A stretch of DNA of 64,000 nucleotides from Triticum aestivum (Eukaryota > Streptophyta > Magnoliopsida > Poales > Poaceae), in contig NC_057807.1 of NCBI RefSeq assembly GCF_018294505.1, positions 271,417,369-271,481,368 of the forward strand, read 5' to 3'. The notes below the pieces were generated by a model, which worked only from the letters and a program-made list of their open reading frames with translations, made no database searches and had not been told where the DNA came from. Shown here one piece after another: positions 21,161-32,181 of this stretch. Made by a program: the position numbers and the translations under genes. Position 1 is the first letter of the stretch, and each line of letters starts with the position of its first letter.

Positions 21161-23004
21161 CATGGACGACGCTCGCCGAGTCGCACTGAGCGTCGGGCCG
21201 CCCGCATGGCTCAGACGGTGCCGATGGGCCATGGCACCTCGCATCGCTCTGCCTCTCCCGTAGCCAGCGCCGCCACCAACCCTGCTGCTAACGAGCAGCA
21301 GGACTCATCGCTGCTTCCCTCCATGCAGCGTGATGGCCGCACCGCCACGCCTTCCATCACCCCGCTCATGGCCTTGTCTTCCCACGTTCGTCGCAGGCCA
21401 ACAAACTCGCAGGCTGCGCTCCTCATGGCGCGAGAGCTGCTGCGCTACCGTCCTGCTGACGAGGGTTATGATGCCTGGCTGGGCCGCATCACCGAGCTCA
21501 TCAACGCCGCCGGTGAGGCCCTTGCGCCTTCCCACTAGCTTCGTGCCATGTTGTCCCCTGCGGGAAACGTGGCGCATGGCGCACCTCCGCCTACTCCTCT
21601 GCGCAGCACTGACACCGAGCCAAGGCGCGACACGCGTCCATGCGACCCGCCACGTGAAGCACCTGCACCAGCCAGGGACGAGGCCAGCTGCCAGGTCATG
21701 CAGCGGCCGTAACACGATGCGCGCGCCGCCGTGTCAGCACCAAGACCGAGCCGCTCCAGAAGTTGCCGCGCGTGGGCATCAAGATCAAGCCCCTCCGCGT
21801 GGGTCACGCCCATGAGCATGGCATGTTGTCGTGCCTTCACTTCTGAGCTACGCCGGGTTGTATGGTCGGTCAAGTTCAAGCTGGACCTGCCCCCACGCTA
21901 CGACGGTGTCCCTAACCCCGCAGAGTTCCTCCAGCTCTACTCTCTAAGCATCAAGGCGACCACCGGCGACGACAAGGTCATGGTAAACCGGTTCCCCATG
22001 GCCCTCAAGGACAGTGCACGCTCCTGGCTCATGCACCTTCCTGAGGGGTCAATCTCCTCTTGGGATGAGCTTCGCGAGCGGTTCATCGCCAACTTCCAAG
22101 GAACCCGCCGTGACCGCGCCCTCACCGTCAACGACTTGCGACGTGTGAAGCAGCAGCCGAGCAAGACATTGCGCAAGTACATTCAACGCTTCACCAGTGT
22201 TCACCTCAAGATCACGAAGGCATCGGACGAAGCCATCGCCTCATGTTCACCGAGGGTGTCACGGACGTCAAGATGAGCGAGGAGCTCGCCATTCACGATG
22301 AACTATGCATGGCGCTGGAGATGTTCAACCTGGCGGACAGATGCGCCGGGGCGGAGGAAGGCCGACTCTCCCTCCTCAAGCACCCAGATGTCGACCCTGA
22401 AGACAAGAAGGCCAAGGCCAAGGTGAAAAACGCAAGGGCCCCACCGTGCTGGTAGTACAGCCTGAGCTGAAGCACGGCCGTGATCGCGACGAGCCCCCCA
22501 AGTACACTCGCCCGTTCTATGTCCTCCACAATGTGCACACTCACAACACCAACGACTGTCAGGAGCTCAGTGCGCTCTAGGACGAGCGCCTGGTCTGCCG
22601 CCCCGAGCGGGGTGACCGAGGCTTCGGCCATGGAGGAAACCGTGGCGGAGGCCGCTGGGACAACAACAACCCTCGTCGGGGCTGGCGCGACCAGCCTCAC
22701 AACGGCCCGTGGAGCGATCAACCTCACGAGGCCCATCCTCAGGGAAATACTAGTCCCCCGCCGCTGCCACCGCTACCAAGGAGGAACATCAGGATGATGG
22801 GGCTGGGGGCTACCAGGAGCCTCGCGCGATCGCCTGCATCCTCGACGGAGCTCAGGCGCCTACCTCGAACCGGCTCGAAGCGCGCTTCCCATGTTGTGCA
22901 TGCCCACCATAAGCAACATTTTAGTCACCAAGGCCCTCATTGATGGTGGTGATGGCCTCAACGTGCTCTCTATCGAGACCTTTGAGACGCTTCAAGTGCC
23001 CTTC
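21161..23004 (+). pseudogene. Element A gag and start of protease, broken
   Basis: Coding signal is clear but crosses several frames. From about 21390 it reads AALLMARELLRYRPADEGYD; the gag core follows at about 21860-22240 with LPPRYDGVPNPAEFLQLYSL, ALKDSARSWLMHLPEGSISSW and RERFIANFQGT. After a frame change at about 22240 comes EELAIHDELCMALEMFN, then a HNVHTHNTNDCQEL motif near 22530 (half of a CCHC-like knuckle) and an Arg/Gly/Trp-rich tail. The protease begins near 22925 with ALIDGGDGLNVLSIETF and is cut at 23004 by an insertion; its second half is at 25684. Stops near 21536, 21710 and 22578, plus shifts, make it a pseudogene. Confidence 0.75.
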
Positions 23005-24189
23005 TGAAAGAACATGCGGGGGCCCCATGTTTGGTTTTGGTAATTCATGACAATCTCTATGGACTAATGGTTGTCTTGAGTTATATTTGAAGGATCTGTC
23101 CATAGGTTTTTCTTGAAGTCCATGTGTGGTTTCAAGGAGTTTATGAGTTGACCAAGGTGCTATTAAGGAATTATCCAAAGAATGGTCATGTGAGTGTTGA
23201 GTTTATTGCAAGCATGTCTTGAAGAAGAAGATTGTGTGATCATTCAAGTTTACCTTCAAGACATCATCCAAATGAAGAGAGTTGGAAAGATTCAAGGTTG
23301 ATCAAGACTAAGTCAAAGAGTAAATCAAGTTGATCAACACACAAAGCGTAGAATATGTACCGAGAGGGATCAAGCGACCCCATGGTATGGTAAGCACTGT
23401 CAATTACGCTTTGTGCACTAACCCATGATCTTCGTGAGAGTTCTTTGTGGGGTTAGATTGCGGTGTGCAAGTTCAAGTGATGCATCACGAAGAGATCAAG
23501 TGCTTGAAGTTTGCCGTCCATTTTGGTGACAATGGACTTGTGAAGATGAGCGGAAGAGTGGCTCACACATAGTGGAGTATGGGGGAGCAATCAACTAGTC
23601 TTCATCGAACCAACACAATCAAGAAAGGTGGTCCAACTTGAGGGAGTCAAGATCGTCATCATCTAGCTCAAGTGGACCATGTGCAAGGCAAAGGTTTGGC
23701 CTTGATAGGTTTTCTATTTTACCGGTCTCATGGTAGTTGTGAGAGACCGGGTTATAGGATCGTTTGCCGTACTATCAAGGGGGGCTCTCGATGAGTTGCT
23801 TGATCGTATCATTCGTTGAAAGCTCAAACCATTGCATACTTGCATCATCTTTATTGGTTCTTGTTTGGTTCTTCTCCTTGTGAGATTTGGAGCTTTTGGT
23901 CATGTTCATGACAAGCTTGAGTTCATCGAAAACGGAGTTCACATGCATCTTCTATGATGTTTTCATTGTTGGAGGGTATGCCGGTTCTTCTCTGTTGGAA
24001 GTGTCACTCCTTTGTTTGCTAAGCATACCTCCCCTGCCTCTTCTCTGTTGGAGGTGTCGCTGTTTTGATACTACTCGTTGTCTTGTTTCAAACAAGCTTG
24101 AGTTTGCTCAATTCGGAGCTCATTTGCAGAAGTTATGGCAGTTCTGGTTTCCTTGGAGTATTCTTTGTTTTCGCGGTAGTGGCTTGAGG

Positions 24190-24570
24190 ATGGCGCCAGC
24201 GGTAGTACCGCGGTCCACAGCGGTAGTACCGCCAAAGCACTCAAGCGGTAGTACCGCTCCCAGAGCGGTAGTACCGCTCCCCAAGCGGTAGTACCGCTTG
24301 TGGTCTTCGGCCGTAGTACCGCAGTGGTTCCGAGCTACTACCGCCTCGATTCGAGACCGTCGTTTTTCGTGTCGGGTTTTGCGGTACTAAGTGCGGTAGT
24401 AGTGGCGGTAGTACCGCTCCAAGCGGTAGTACCGCGCCTACTCCCACGGTAGTACCGCTCTGGGGCCAGGGCCCTGTCCTCCTCGTCAGCGCGGCAGTAC
24501 CGCTGGGCGAGAGCGGTAGTACCGCCCTCAGCGGTAGTACCGCCCTGCCCAAGCGGTAGTGCCGCTCTGT
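24190..24570. repeat. Array of GCGGTA-G-TACCGC palindromes
   Basis: The 13-mer GCGGTAGTACCGC, with 6-base arms around a single central G, occurs perfectly nine times, with about five variants or half copies, spaced roughly 15-60 bases apart. It lies just upstream of the TATA box at 24614, in the U3 position if the insert is an LTR. Confidence 0.85.
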
Positions 24571-24613
24571 GCGTGGCTGTTCAGTGGGGTAACGGTTGGA
24601 TTGGTTCCCCCAC

Positions 24614-24622
24614 TATATAAAG
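24614..24622 (+). promoter_or_regulatory. TATA box of the solo LTR-like insertion
   Basis: TATATAAAG within cccccactatataaaggggtc, followed by C/T-rich sequence, gives a strong core promoter look and sets the orientation of the insertion as plus. Confidence 0.5.
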
Positions 24623-25678
24623 GGGTCTTCTTCCCCAATGAGCCTAATCCTTCGAGCTCGTGTTCTTCCCCCATTGTTGACCTTCTCCGAGCTTGCTATC
24701 TCTCAATTCCTCCATGGATTCTTGCTAGTTTTGGGGCGAAAAGAGAGAGGAGATCTAGATCCACATTTCCACCAGTCACTTTCTCCTCTATGTGAGGGGA
24801 ACCCCTTGGATCTAGATCTTGGAGTTCTTGGTGTTCTCCTTCTTGTTCTTCCTCTCATTTTCCTCCCTAGCATTAGTTGCTTCGGTGGAATTTGAGAGAG
24901 AAGGACTTGGGTACTCCGTGTGCCCTTGCCATTGCATTTGGTGCATCGGTTTGAGTTCTCCATGGTGATACGTGGAAGTTACAAGTTGAGAAGCTTATTA
25001 CTCTTGGGTGCTTGGTACCTTTGAGCTTGTTCCTCTTGGGTGCTTGGGCGCCCTAGACGGTTGGTGGTGTTCGGAGCTCAATCATTGTGGTGTAAAGCTC
25101 CGGGCAAGCATCGGGGTCTCCAATTAGGTTGTGGAGATCGCCCCGAGCAATTTGACGGGTACCGGTGACCGCCCCCAAGGGTTGCCAAAGTGTACGGGTT
25201 CGGTGACCGCCCCAAAGGGTTGCCATTTGTACGGGTTCGGTGAACGCCCTCAAGGGTCCCTTAGTGGAATCACGGCATCTTGCATTGTGCGAGGGCGTGA
25301 GGAGATTACGGTGGCCCTAGTGGCTTCTTGGGGAGCATTGTGCCTCCACACCGCTCCAAACGGAGATTAGCATCTGCAAGGGTGTGAACTTCGGGATACA
25401 TCGTCGTCTCTGCGTGCCTCGGTTATCTCTTACCCGAGCCCCTTTACTTATGCACTTTACTTTGTGATAGCCATATTGTTCTTTGTCATATATCTTGCTA
25501 TCTCATAGTTGCTTATCTTGCTTAGCATAAGTTGTTGGTGCACATAGGTGAGCCTAGTTGTTGTAGGTTTTGTGCTTGACAAATTAACCGCTAGGTTTAT
25601 TCCGCATTTGTTCAAGCCTAAACCGTAATTATTTTAAAGCGCCTATTCACCCCCCTAGGCGACATCCACGATCTTTCA

Positions 25679-26668
25679 CCTATGACCAGCTATACCCACC
25701 AAGCCATTCTATGGGGTGACCGACGGCTCCACCACTCCCCTAGGCCAGGTGCACCTTCCCGTCACCTTCAGCATGCGTGAAAACTACCACACCGAGCTCA
25801 TGGACTTCGACATGGCCCGCATCAGCCTCCCGTATAATGCCATCCTGGGGTACCCTGCCCTCACCAAGTTCATGACGGCTGTTCATCATGGCTACTACAT
25901 CCTCAAGATGCCTGGGTGCGGCGGCATCATCACGGTCGCCTGTGATGAGAAGCACGCGGTCTGCTCTCTTGAGCATGCCTACCGCGCCGCAGCAGCCGAG
26001 AACTCTGATGGCGAAGGTGGCATCATGCCTCCCAAGGTTACCCCCGTGAAGAAGAAGCAGCTCCTCCCCAAGAGTCGTCCGGAAGCCAAGAAATCCAATG
26101 GCAACGCCTCAGGCTCTCCTCCTGTCGCTGGGGTGTCCCTCCCTTCTACATAGGAAGGAGCGCCCGACGCCTCCCTTAGGACGGGCTTGGGGGCATCCAT
26201 CTGGAGGGCCTCTGACCTGACCAGCGCGACGAGGGAGGTGCTCGGACACCACTTAGAGGTGTGCCTCTGCACACGCCCCCACAGCCATGTGGAGTGGCAC
26301 GAGGCGCCAGGAGCACGAGAGTTCATAATCAAAGCGATCGAGGAGCTTCAGGAAGCGCAAGCCATGCGAGGCGAGCGTCGCCCCGCATGGCCCGCCAACG
26401 CAGCTGCCGCCCCTGACACGGGTGACGAGTTGCGCGTCTGCTTCAACATCCCGGGCCTCAACAGGGCCGCCACGCAGGACCTCTTCTGGCCGTCTCGTGT
26501 CAGTCGGAGTGGGGCTACCCCTATAACTACGTCGGAATGTCGTTCGGTCTGCTGAACATTGGCGCCTCGTACCAGCTCCTGGCGCAGCGTGCTATGGCGT
26601 CTCAGCAGGCCCCGAACCCTTGCGATCCCCTTGGGCCTCGTGAGCCTCTTGAGCCGCCCGGCTCGTGA
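25679..26668 (+). pseudogene. Element A protease end and crippled RT
   Basis: The protease C-terminal half reads through about 25700-26153 with GVTDGSTTPLGQVHLPVTF and SLPYNAILGYPALTKFM (the ILGYP flap and second-lobe motif). Downstream, 26220-26555 keeps only scraps of RT: REVLGHHLEVC, then ELRVCFNIPGLNRAATQD corresponding to the usual RMCxDxxxLNxAxPKD, and in another frame near 26520-26590 NYVGMSFGLLNIGASYQLL corresponding to xMPFGLxNAxATYQ. The bases between these motifs, and the catalytic YxDD region, are missing. No RNase H or integrase follows. The element therefore cannot encode its own replication. Confidence 0.75.
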
Positions 26669-28190
26669 GGATCAGCCTCCATGACGCACTTCATAGACTA
26701 CCCAGACGCTTCTCCAGCATCATTCCCAGATGACTTTTGGTTTGTCAGATGAGGGTGCCCCTCGGGCTGCATTATCCTCAGGCTGTAAGGCCCCGCCCCC
26801 ATTGTTGTATTTTTTGTGCATGTATCAGAACTGGCCTTGCCCTCGATAAAATTTCCTTGATATTTCGACCTACATGTGTGGTGCTTCGCCACCATAAATG
26901 TCGACGCTCCCTCGCGACCCTGCCCACAATCGCCTCATGATTAAGGGTTGGCACAACATCTATGCTCGGTTCCGTCCCTGCAACATTGTTAAACCCAAGC
27001 AACCGAGCTTTGTATCGCGGGCCAGCTCCCATGCACGTCACCTCTCGAGGTCCTTGGTGCCTTGTCCTCGCATGAGCTAATTGTGAGTGGGTAAGTGAGG
27101 GCACGCGGCCCGGTTCATACAAGCGTAATTCGGCGTTTCATCGTCGCGGGATCCCGCGCCGGATGTTCTTCCTTGGATTATTGCATAAGACTAGGCACGG
27201 CGTCTGTGCTCGGGTCCGTCCCTGCAGCGTTGATAAACCCAAGCGGCCGAGCTTTGTCTGGTGGGCCGGCCCCGTCCACGTCACCTCCTATGGGTCCTTG
27301 GTGTTTGGCCTTCTCATACGATGACCTCCGAACGTTCGTCGGCGCAGGTCACCCCGTCACTCGGGTTTCATAAGCACACCCCACGCCAAAAGTCAGGTGC
27401 AACCCGCCTTGAGGTAGGCCTCCTGAGCCTTGTGCTGGCTCACGAGTGTCCAGATACACCTCCTCCAAGTTCTGTCGTGCTAGCCACGCGTATGATCGAA
27501 ACAGGGATGTACACGCCTGGAGACTGTAGCACAGAGCTCCCTGCCCACACCCAGTGGAAGCCCCATGCTCAGCGCTGGCGGATACGATCGAACTGCAACC
27601 ATGCCCACGCCCAGCGGAAGCCCCATGCTCCACGCTGGTGGATAAACAACTGAGGGTGCCCTATGGGTAGCACCAACCTCAGGACAGCCTCTCAGCTCTT
27701 CAGGCGGCACTGCACATAATATTCCCCTGGGATGCATGCATGAGGGGGTTGGACACGGTGCGTGCACTTAGGACAGGCCCTGGCGCATAGGCCTGCCTCT
27801 GCGTATGCCACCTCACTAGGTCCTTGGTTCCTGGTTTTCCTGTGTCCCCCCCAGGCGAAGGCTGGTGACAAAAAGATATGAAGGGCCTCAGATTAACCTC
27901 GTTGTCGCCCACGTTTCCTTCATGAGGGCCGCTCGCATGTCATGGGGAACCCCTGAGCATCGCGACTCAAGGGACTCACTAGTCATGTAGCCCTTCGCCC
28001 CTTGGCCTCGCCTAGGCATGGTGACCTGACGACCCAATGGCGGCCAAGGTATCATGGGGCTGGGCCCTGCCTGCGCAGAGCCCGAAGGCAAGCATGAAGG
28101 AAACCAAGCACGAAAAGAAAATTACGGAGTTCAAATTCACGCAAAGTCTTACGCCTCCGCGAGGCAAGATTAGTCATTGCAGGATAAACT
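26669..28190. other. Noncoding interior of element A with diverged tandem repeats
   Basis: No supported gene. Blocks at 26944-27064 and 27189-27310 are diverged copies (shared phrases: gtccctgca, aaacccaagc, ccgagctttgt, gtcctt ggtg), with a period of about 245 bp; part of a third copy may lie near 27800-27835. A shorter duplication of about 60 bp (cccacgcccagcggaagccccatgctc) lies at 27541-27650. The place corresponds to the missing RNase H and integrase and the spacer before the antisense gene. Confidence 0.65.
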
Positions 28191-28732
28191 TCAGGGGGAA
28201 GGGCCATCGCCTCCGTTCCCACCATCACCACCGCTTGCCTCGGTTGCAGCAGGCTCATCTTCGATGGCGCCATCATCATCGATGTTGTCGCCTCCGCCGC
28301 CCGCGTCGGCTAAGGTAGATCCACCATCGAGATAGGTGAACTTCCCGAGCAGCATGACCACATGGCCCTTCACGGCCTCCGTTGTGTCGGTGCGAAGCTC
28401 GAGAGGAACAAGGCCCGTCACAGCATCGAAGTCGAAGCTGGCGTCATGGAGATAAAGGTGGCTGAAGACGCACGTCGTCGCTACAAAGAAGAGGTCACGG
28501 CATTCCGCCTCCAGGATGGCGTCCACCTTGGCACCGACACCCTCAAGCTCCGAGGCGATCCTGGAGGAGAACTTCGCATAACCATCCTCAGGGACCGTGA
28601 GCGGGCCATTGAACCCTCCTCTACAGGTCGACTTCAGTGCTCGACGAGCCCTGAGCACAAGGGTGGTGAAGGCATCGCAGTCTGTCGCCGCCTTCCCCTT
28701 GGCATCGGCAAGGATCTTCTCGTGGCGCCCAG
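28191..28732 (-). pseudogene. Element A antisense gene, C-terminal part
   Basis: Open on the minus strand from the insertion border at 28732 to the stop at 28191. It encodes an Ala/Leu/Arg-rich helical stretch (LRARRALKSTCRG...), a central TTCVFSHLYLHDASFDFD and an acidic Gly/Asp tail. It continues the antisense gene whose other parts lie at 38091-38253 and 53178-55603, interrupted by the Athila-type element and the CACTA element. The parts follow one another in correct order on the minus strand. It belongs to the same protein class as the Fatima-type antisense gene. Function unknown. Confidence 0.65.
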
Positions 28733-30264
28733 TAACACGTCTCCAACGTATCTATAATTTTGTATTGTTCCATGTTGTTTTATTATAAATCTTGGATGTT
28801 TTATAATCAGTTCATATCATTTTTTGGTACTAACCTATTGACATAGTGCCAAGTGCCAGCTGCTGTTTTTTCCATGTTTTTTACATCGTAGGAAATCAAT
28901 ATCAAACGGAGTCCAAATGCCATGAAACTCCACGATGACTTTTTATGTGCGAGAAGGAAGCAGATGGGCCCTGGTTGCACCTGGTGGGTTGTGCCCTCCT
29001 CAGGTGCCCCCGGACCGCCTCTTTGCTCTATAAATACCCCAAAAATACCAGTACCCTAGAAGCGCCGACGAAATATTCATCCAGCCGCCGCAGAGTCCAG
29101 AACCACCAGATCCAATCAAGACACCATCACGGAGGGGTTCACCACTTCCATTGGTGCCTCTCCGATGATGCGTGAGTAGTTCCTTGTAGACCTTCGGGCC
29201 CGTAGTTAGTAGCTAGATGGCTCTCTCTCTCTCTCACTGAATTCTCAATACAATGGTCTCTTGGAGATCCATATGATGCAACTCTTTTTGTGGTGTGTTT
29301 GTTGGGATCTGATGAACTTCGAGTTTATGATCAGTTATATCTTTTTATATCCATGAAAGTTATTTGAGTTTCTTTGATCTCTTATATGCATGATATCTTA
29401 TAGCCTCGTATTTCTTCTCCAATATTTGGGTTTTGTTTGGCCAATTTGATCTATTTATCTTGCAATGGGAAGAGGTGCCCGGTAGTGGGTTCGATCTTAC
29501 GGTGCTTGATCCCATTGACAGAAAGGGAACTGACACATATGTATCGTTGCTACTAAGGATAAAAAAACGGGATCCCTATTTTCCGCAATAGATAACGAAT
29601 CTTGTCTACATCATGTCATCGTTCTTATTGCATTACTCCGCTTTTCCATGAACTTAATACACTAGATGCATGCTGGATAGCGGTCGATGTGTGGAGTAAT
29701 AGTAGTAGATGCAGGCAGGAGTCGGTCTACAAATCTTGGACATGATGCCTATGTAATGATCATTGCCTGGATATCGTCATAATTATTTGAAGTTCTATCA
29801 ATTGCCCAACAGTAATTTGTTTACCCACCGTTTTCTATTTTCTCGAGAGAAGCCACTAGTGAAACCTACGGGCCCCAGGTCTTCTTTTTCATATACTTGC
29901 CTTGCGATCTACTTTTCCTTTGCGTTTTTATTCAGATCTATTAAACCCAAAATACAAAAATATCTTGCTGCATTTTATCTCTATTTATTTTATTTGGCGT
30001 TCGAACTATCAATCTACTACAATTTACCTCACGTCCGTTTGCCTATCTTGAGGCGCCGTACCCTGGAAGGGATTGACAACCCGTTTAACACGTTGGTTTG
30101 CGAGGTGTTGTTGTTTGTGTGCGGGTGCTGTTTACGTTGTGTTTCTTGGTTCTCCTACTGGTTCGATAACCTTGGTTTCATCACTGAGGGAAATACCTAC
30201 CGTCGCTGTGCTACATCATCCCTTCCTCTTGGGGGAAATACCGACGTAGTAGCAGCAACCATCA
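28733..30264 (+). repeat. Athila-type 5' LTR
   Basis: Starts TAACACGTCTCCAACGTATC, where its partner at 36555 has the canonical TGATACGTCTCC, so the terminal G is mutated to A. It ends GCAGCAACCATCA. A gctctataaatacccc TATA region lies at about 29023-29038, followed by a typical R/U5. Open frames here are noise. Confidence 0.9.
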
Positions 30265-30275
30265 AGGATAATTTC

Positions 30276-30293
30276 TGGCACCATTGCCAGGGA
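30276..30293 (+). promoter_or_regulatory. Primer binding site, tRNA-Asp type, variant
   Basis: TGGCACCATTGCCAGGGA, 11 bases after the LTR end. It differs at three positions from TGGCGCCGTTGCCGGGGA in the Sabrina-like element; all three changes are G to A, consistent with decay after insertion. Confidence 0.8.
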
Positions 30294-30295
30294 GG

Positions 30296-30481
30296 ATCTT
30301 CAACATAACCAGGTTCCTAATCACAAATCTCATCCCCTTGCAATCTACATTATTTTCCATTTTCCTCTCATTTTCCTCTCCCCCACTTCACATAAATTTG
30401 TCATTTTATTCGCCTCTCTTTCTCCGTTCGCCGTTTCCTTGCCAGATCTGTTTTTGAGTGCAATCTTGTTGTGTGGTCATC
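30296..30481 (+). promoter_or_regulatory. Pyrimidine-rich 5' leader of Athila-type element
   Basis: C/T-rich, with ACATTATTTTCCATTTTCCT and CCCCCACTTCAC, the same ordered phrases as the Sabrina-like leader (7008-7195). It ends at the gag ATG, 30482. Confidence 0.6.
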
Positions 30482-30656
30482 ATGACTCAAGAGAACACCA
30501 AGTTATGTGATTTCTCAAATACCAACAACAATGATTTTATTGGCACTCCACTTGCTCCTCCTGCCACTAGTGCGGAGATTTGTGATATTAATACTGCTTT
30601 GCTGAATCTTGTTATGAAACACCAATTTTCCGGTACTCCTAATGAGGATGTCGCGT
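30482..30656 (+). pseudogene. Athila-type gag, N-terminal part
   Basis: Starts ATG at 30482 (MTQENTKLCDFSN...), with NTALLNLVMKHQFSGTPNED near the end. It stops at 30656 because a solo LTR entered; gag resumes at 32182. Excising the LTR and one 5-bp duplication joins the halves in frame. The frame that seems to continue to 30757 is LTR sequence. Confidence 0.8.
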
Positions 30657-32176
30657 TGATGACCCACAACTGTAAGGGATCTATCGTAGTCCTTCCAATA
30701 AGTAAGAGTGTCAAACCCAACGAGGAGCAGAAGGAAATGATAAGCGGTTTTCGGTAAGGTTTTCTCTGCAAGCACTGAAATTGTAGGTAATAGATAGTTT
30801 TGTGATAAGATAAATAGTAAAGAGTAACAAGTAAATAAAGTAAATAAAGTGCAGCAAGGTGTCCCAATCCTTTATGTAGCAAAGGATAAGCCTGGACAAT
30901 TTCTAATAATGATAAAGAAGCTCCCGAGGACACATGGGAATTATCGTCAAGCTAGTTTTCATCACGCTCATATGATTCGCGTTCGGTACTTTGATAATTT
31001 GATATGTGGGTGGACCGGTGCTTGGGTACTGCCCTTACTTGGACAAGCATCCCACTTATGATTAACCCCTATTGCAAGCGTCTGCAACTACAAAAGAAGT
31101 ATTAAGGTAAACCTAACCACAGCATTAAACATATGGATCCAAATCAGCCCCTAACGAAGCAACGCATAAACTAGGGTTTAAGCTTCTGTCACTCTAGCAA
31201 CCCATCATCTACTTATTACTTCCCTATGCCTTCCTCTAGGCCCAAATAATGGTGAAGTGTCATGTAGTAGACGTTCACATAACACCACTAGAGGAAAAGA
31301 CAACATACATCTCATCAAAATATCGAACGAATACCAAATTCACATGACTACTAATAGCAAGACTTCACCCATGTCCTCAAGAACAAACGTAACTACTCAC
31401 AAAGCATATTCATGTTCATAATCAGAGGGGTAATAATATGCATCAAGGATCTGAACATATGATCTTCCACCAAGTAAACCAATTAGCATCAACTACAAGG
31501 AGTAATCAACACTACTAGCAACCCACACGTACCAATTTGTGGTTTTGATACAAGATTGGATACAAGATATGAACTAGGGTTTTGAGAGGAGATGGTGCTG
31601 GGAAGATGTTGATGGAGATTGACCCCCTCCCGATGAGAGGATCATTGGTGACGATGTTGGTGATGATTTCCCCCTCCCGGAGGCAAGTGTCCCCGGCAGA
31701 ACAGCTCCGCCAGAGCCCTAGATTGGTTCCGCCAAGGTTCCGCCTCGTGGCGGCGGAGTTTCGTCCCGTAAGCTTGCCCATGATTTTTTTCCAGGGTAAA
31801 AGCTCTCATATAGCCGAAGATGGACACCGGAGGCCCACTAGGGGGGCCAGGAGACAGGGGCGCGCCCAGTAGGGGGGGCGCCCCCCACTCTCCTAGCCAA
31901 GGTGTGGGCGCCCTGATGTATTTCTTTCGCTCGATAATTCTTATTAATTCCAAAAACATGTTTCTTGGAGTTTCAGGATTTTTGGAGCAGTGTAGAATAG
32001 GTTTCGAATGTTTGCTCCTTTTCCAGCCAGAATTCCAGCTGCCGACATTCCCCCTCTTCATGGTAAACCTTGTAAAATAAGAGAGAATAGCCATAAGTAT
32101 TGAGATATAATGTGTAATAACAGCCCATAATGCAATAAATATTGATATAAAAGCATGATGCAAAATGGACGTATCA
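30657..32176 (-). mobile_element. Solo LTR of another Gypsy family, in Athila-type gag
   Basis: This 1520-bp LTR in minus orientation starts (minus) TGATACGTCCATTTTGCATC at 32176 and ends GGGTCATCA at 30657. The target duplication is CGCGT on the left (30652-30656) and CGCAT on the right (32177-32181), one CpG-type change apart. It contains no gene. The family is a common Triticeae one that I cannot name with confidence; it is distinct from the Sabrina-like LTRs. Confidence 0.88.
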
Positions 32177-32181
32177 CGCAT

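Larger units (their letters stand above)
23005..25678 (+). mobile_element. TG...CA solo LTR-like insertion
   Basis: It begins TGAAAGAACATG and ends CATCCACGATCTTTCA, so the ends are TG/CA with a short inverted TGAAAG/CTTTCA. Neighbouring host bases are CCTTC (left) and CCTAT (right), a degraded 5-bp duplication. Removing the insert plus one of these restores the protease frame across the site. A TATATAAAG lies at 24614-24622 and a palindrome array upstream of it. No coding region is convincing. I read it as a solo LTR of an LTR element I cannot name; a terminal-inverted-repeat element is the alternative. The phrase cccctaggcgacatcc near the right end is common in Triticeae DNA. Confidence 0.65.

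Noticed and set aside
24559..24895. Two overlapping plus-strand frames near the TATA box
   Set aside because: Short, different frames, no family resemblance; they lie in the R/U5-like part of an LTR-like insert.
23005..25678. CACTA or Mutator transposon
   Set aside because: Inverted match at the ends is only about six bases (TGAAAG), there is no long TIR, and frame restoration fits a 5-bp duplication as for an LTR.
28733..28740. Different border for the Athila-type 5' LTR because it starts TA rather than TG
   Set aside because: CCCAG flanks exactly this start and the far end, and the partner LTR has TG, so the terminal G was mutated.
30657..30757. Continuation of Athila-type gag to codon 100
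   Set aside because: Sequence after 30656 is the end of an inserted LTR, bordered by CGCGT/CGCAT; true gag continues at 32182.
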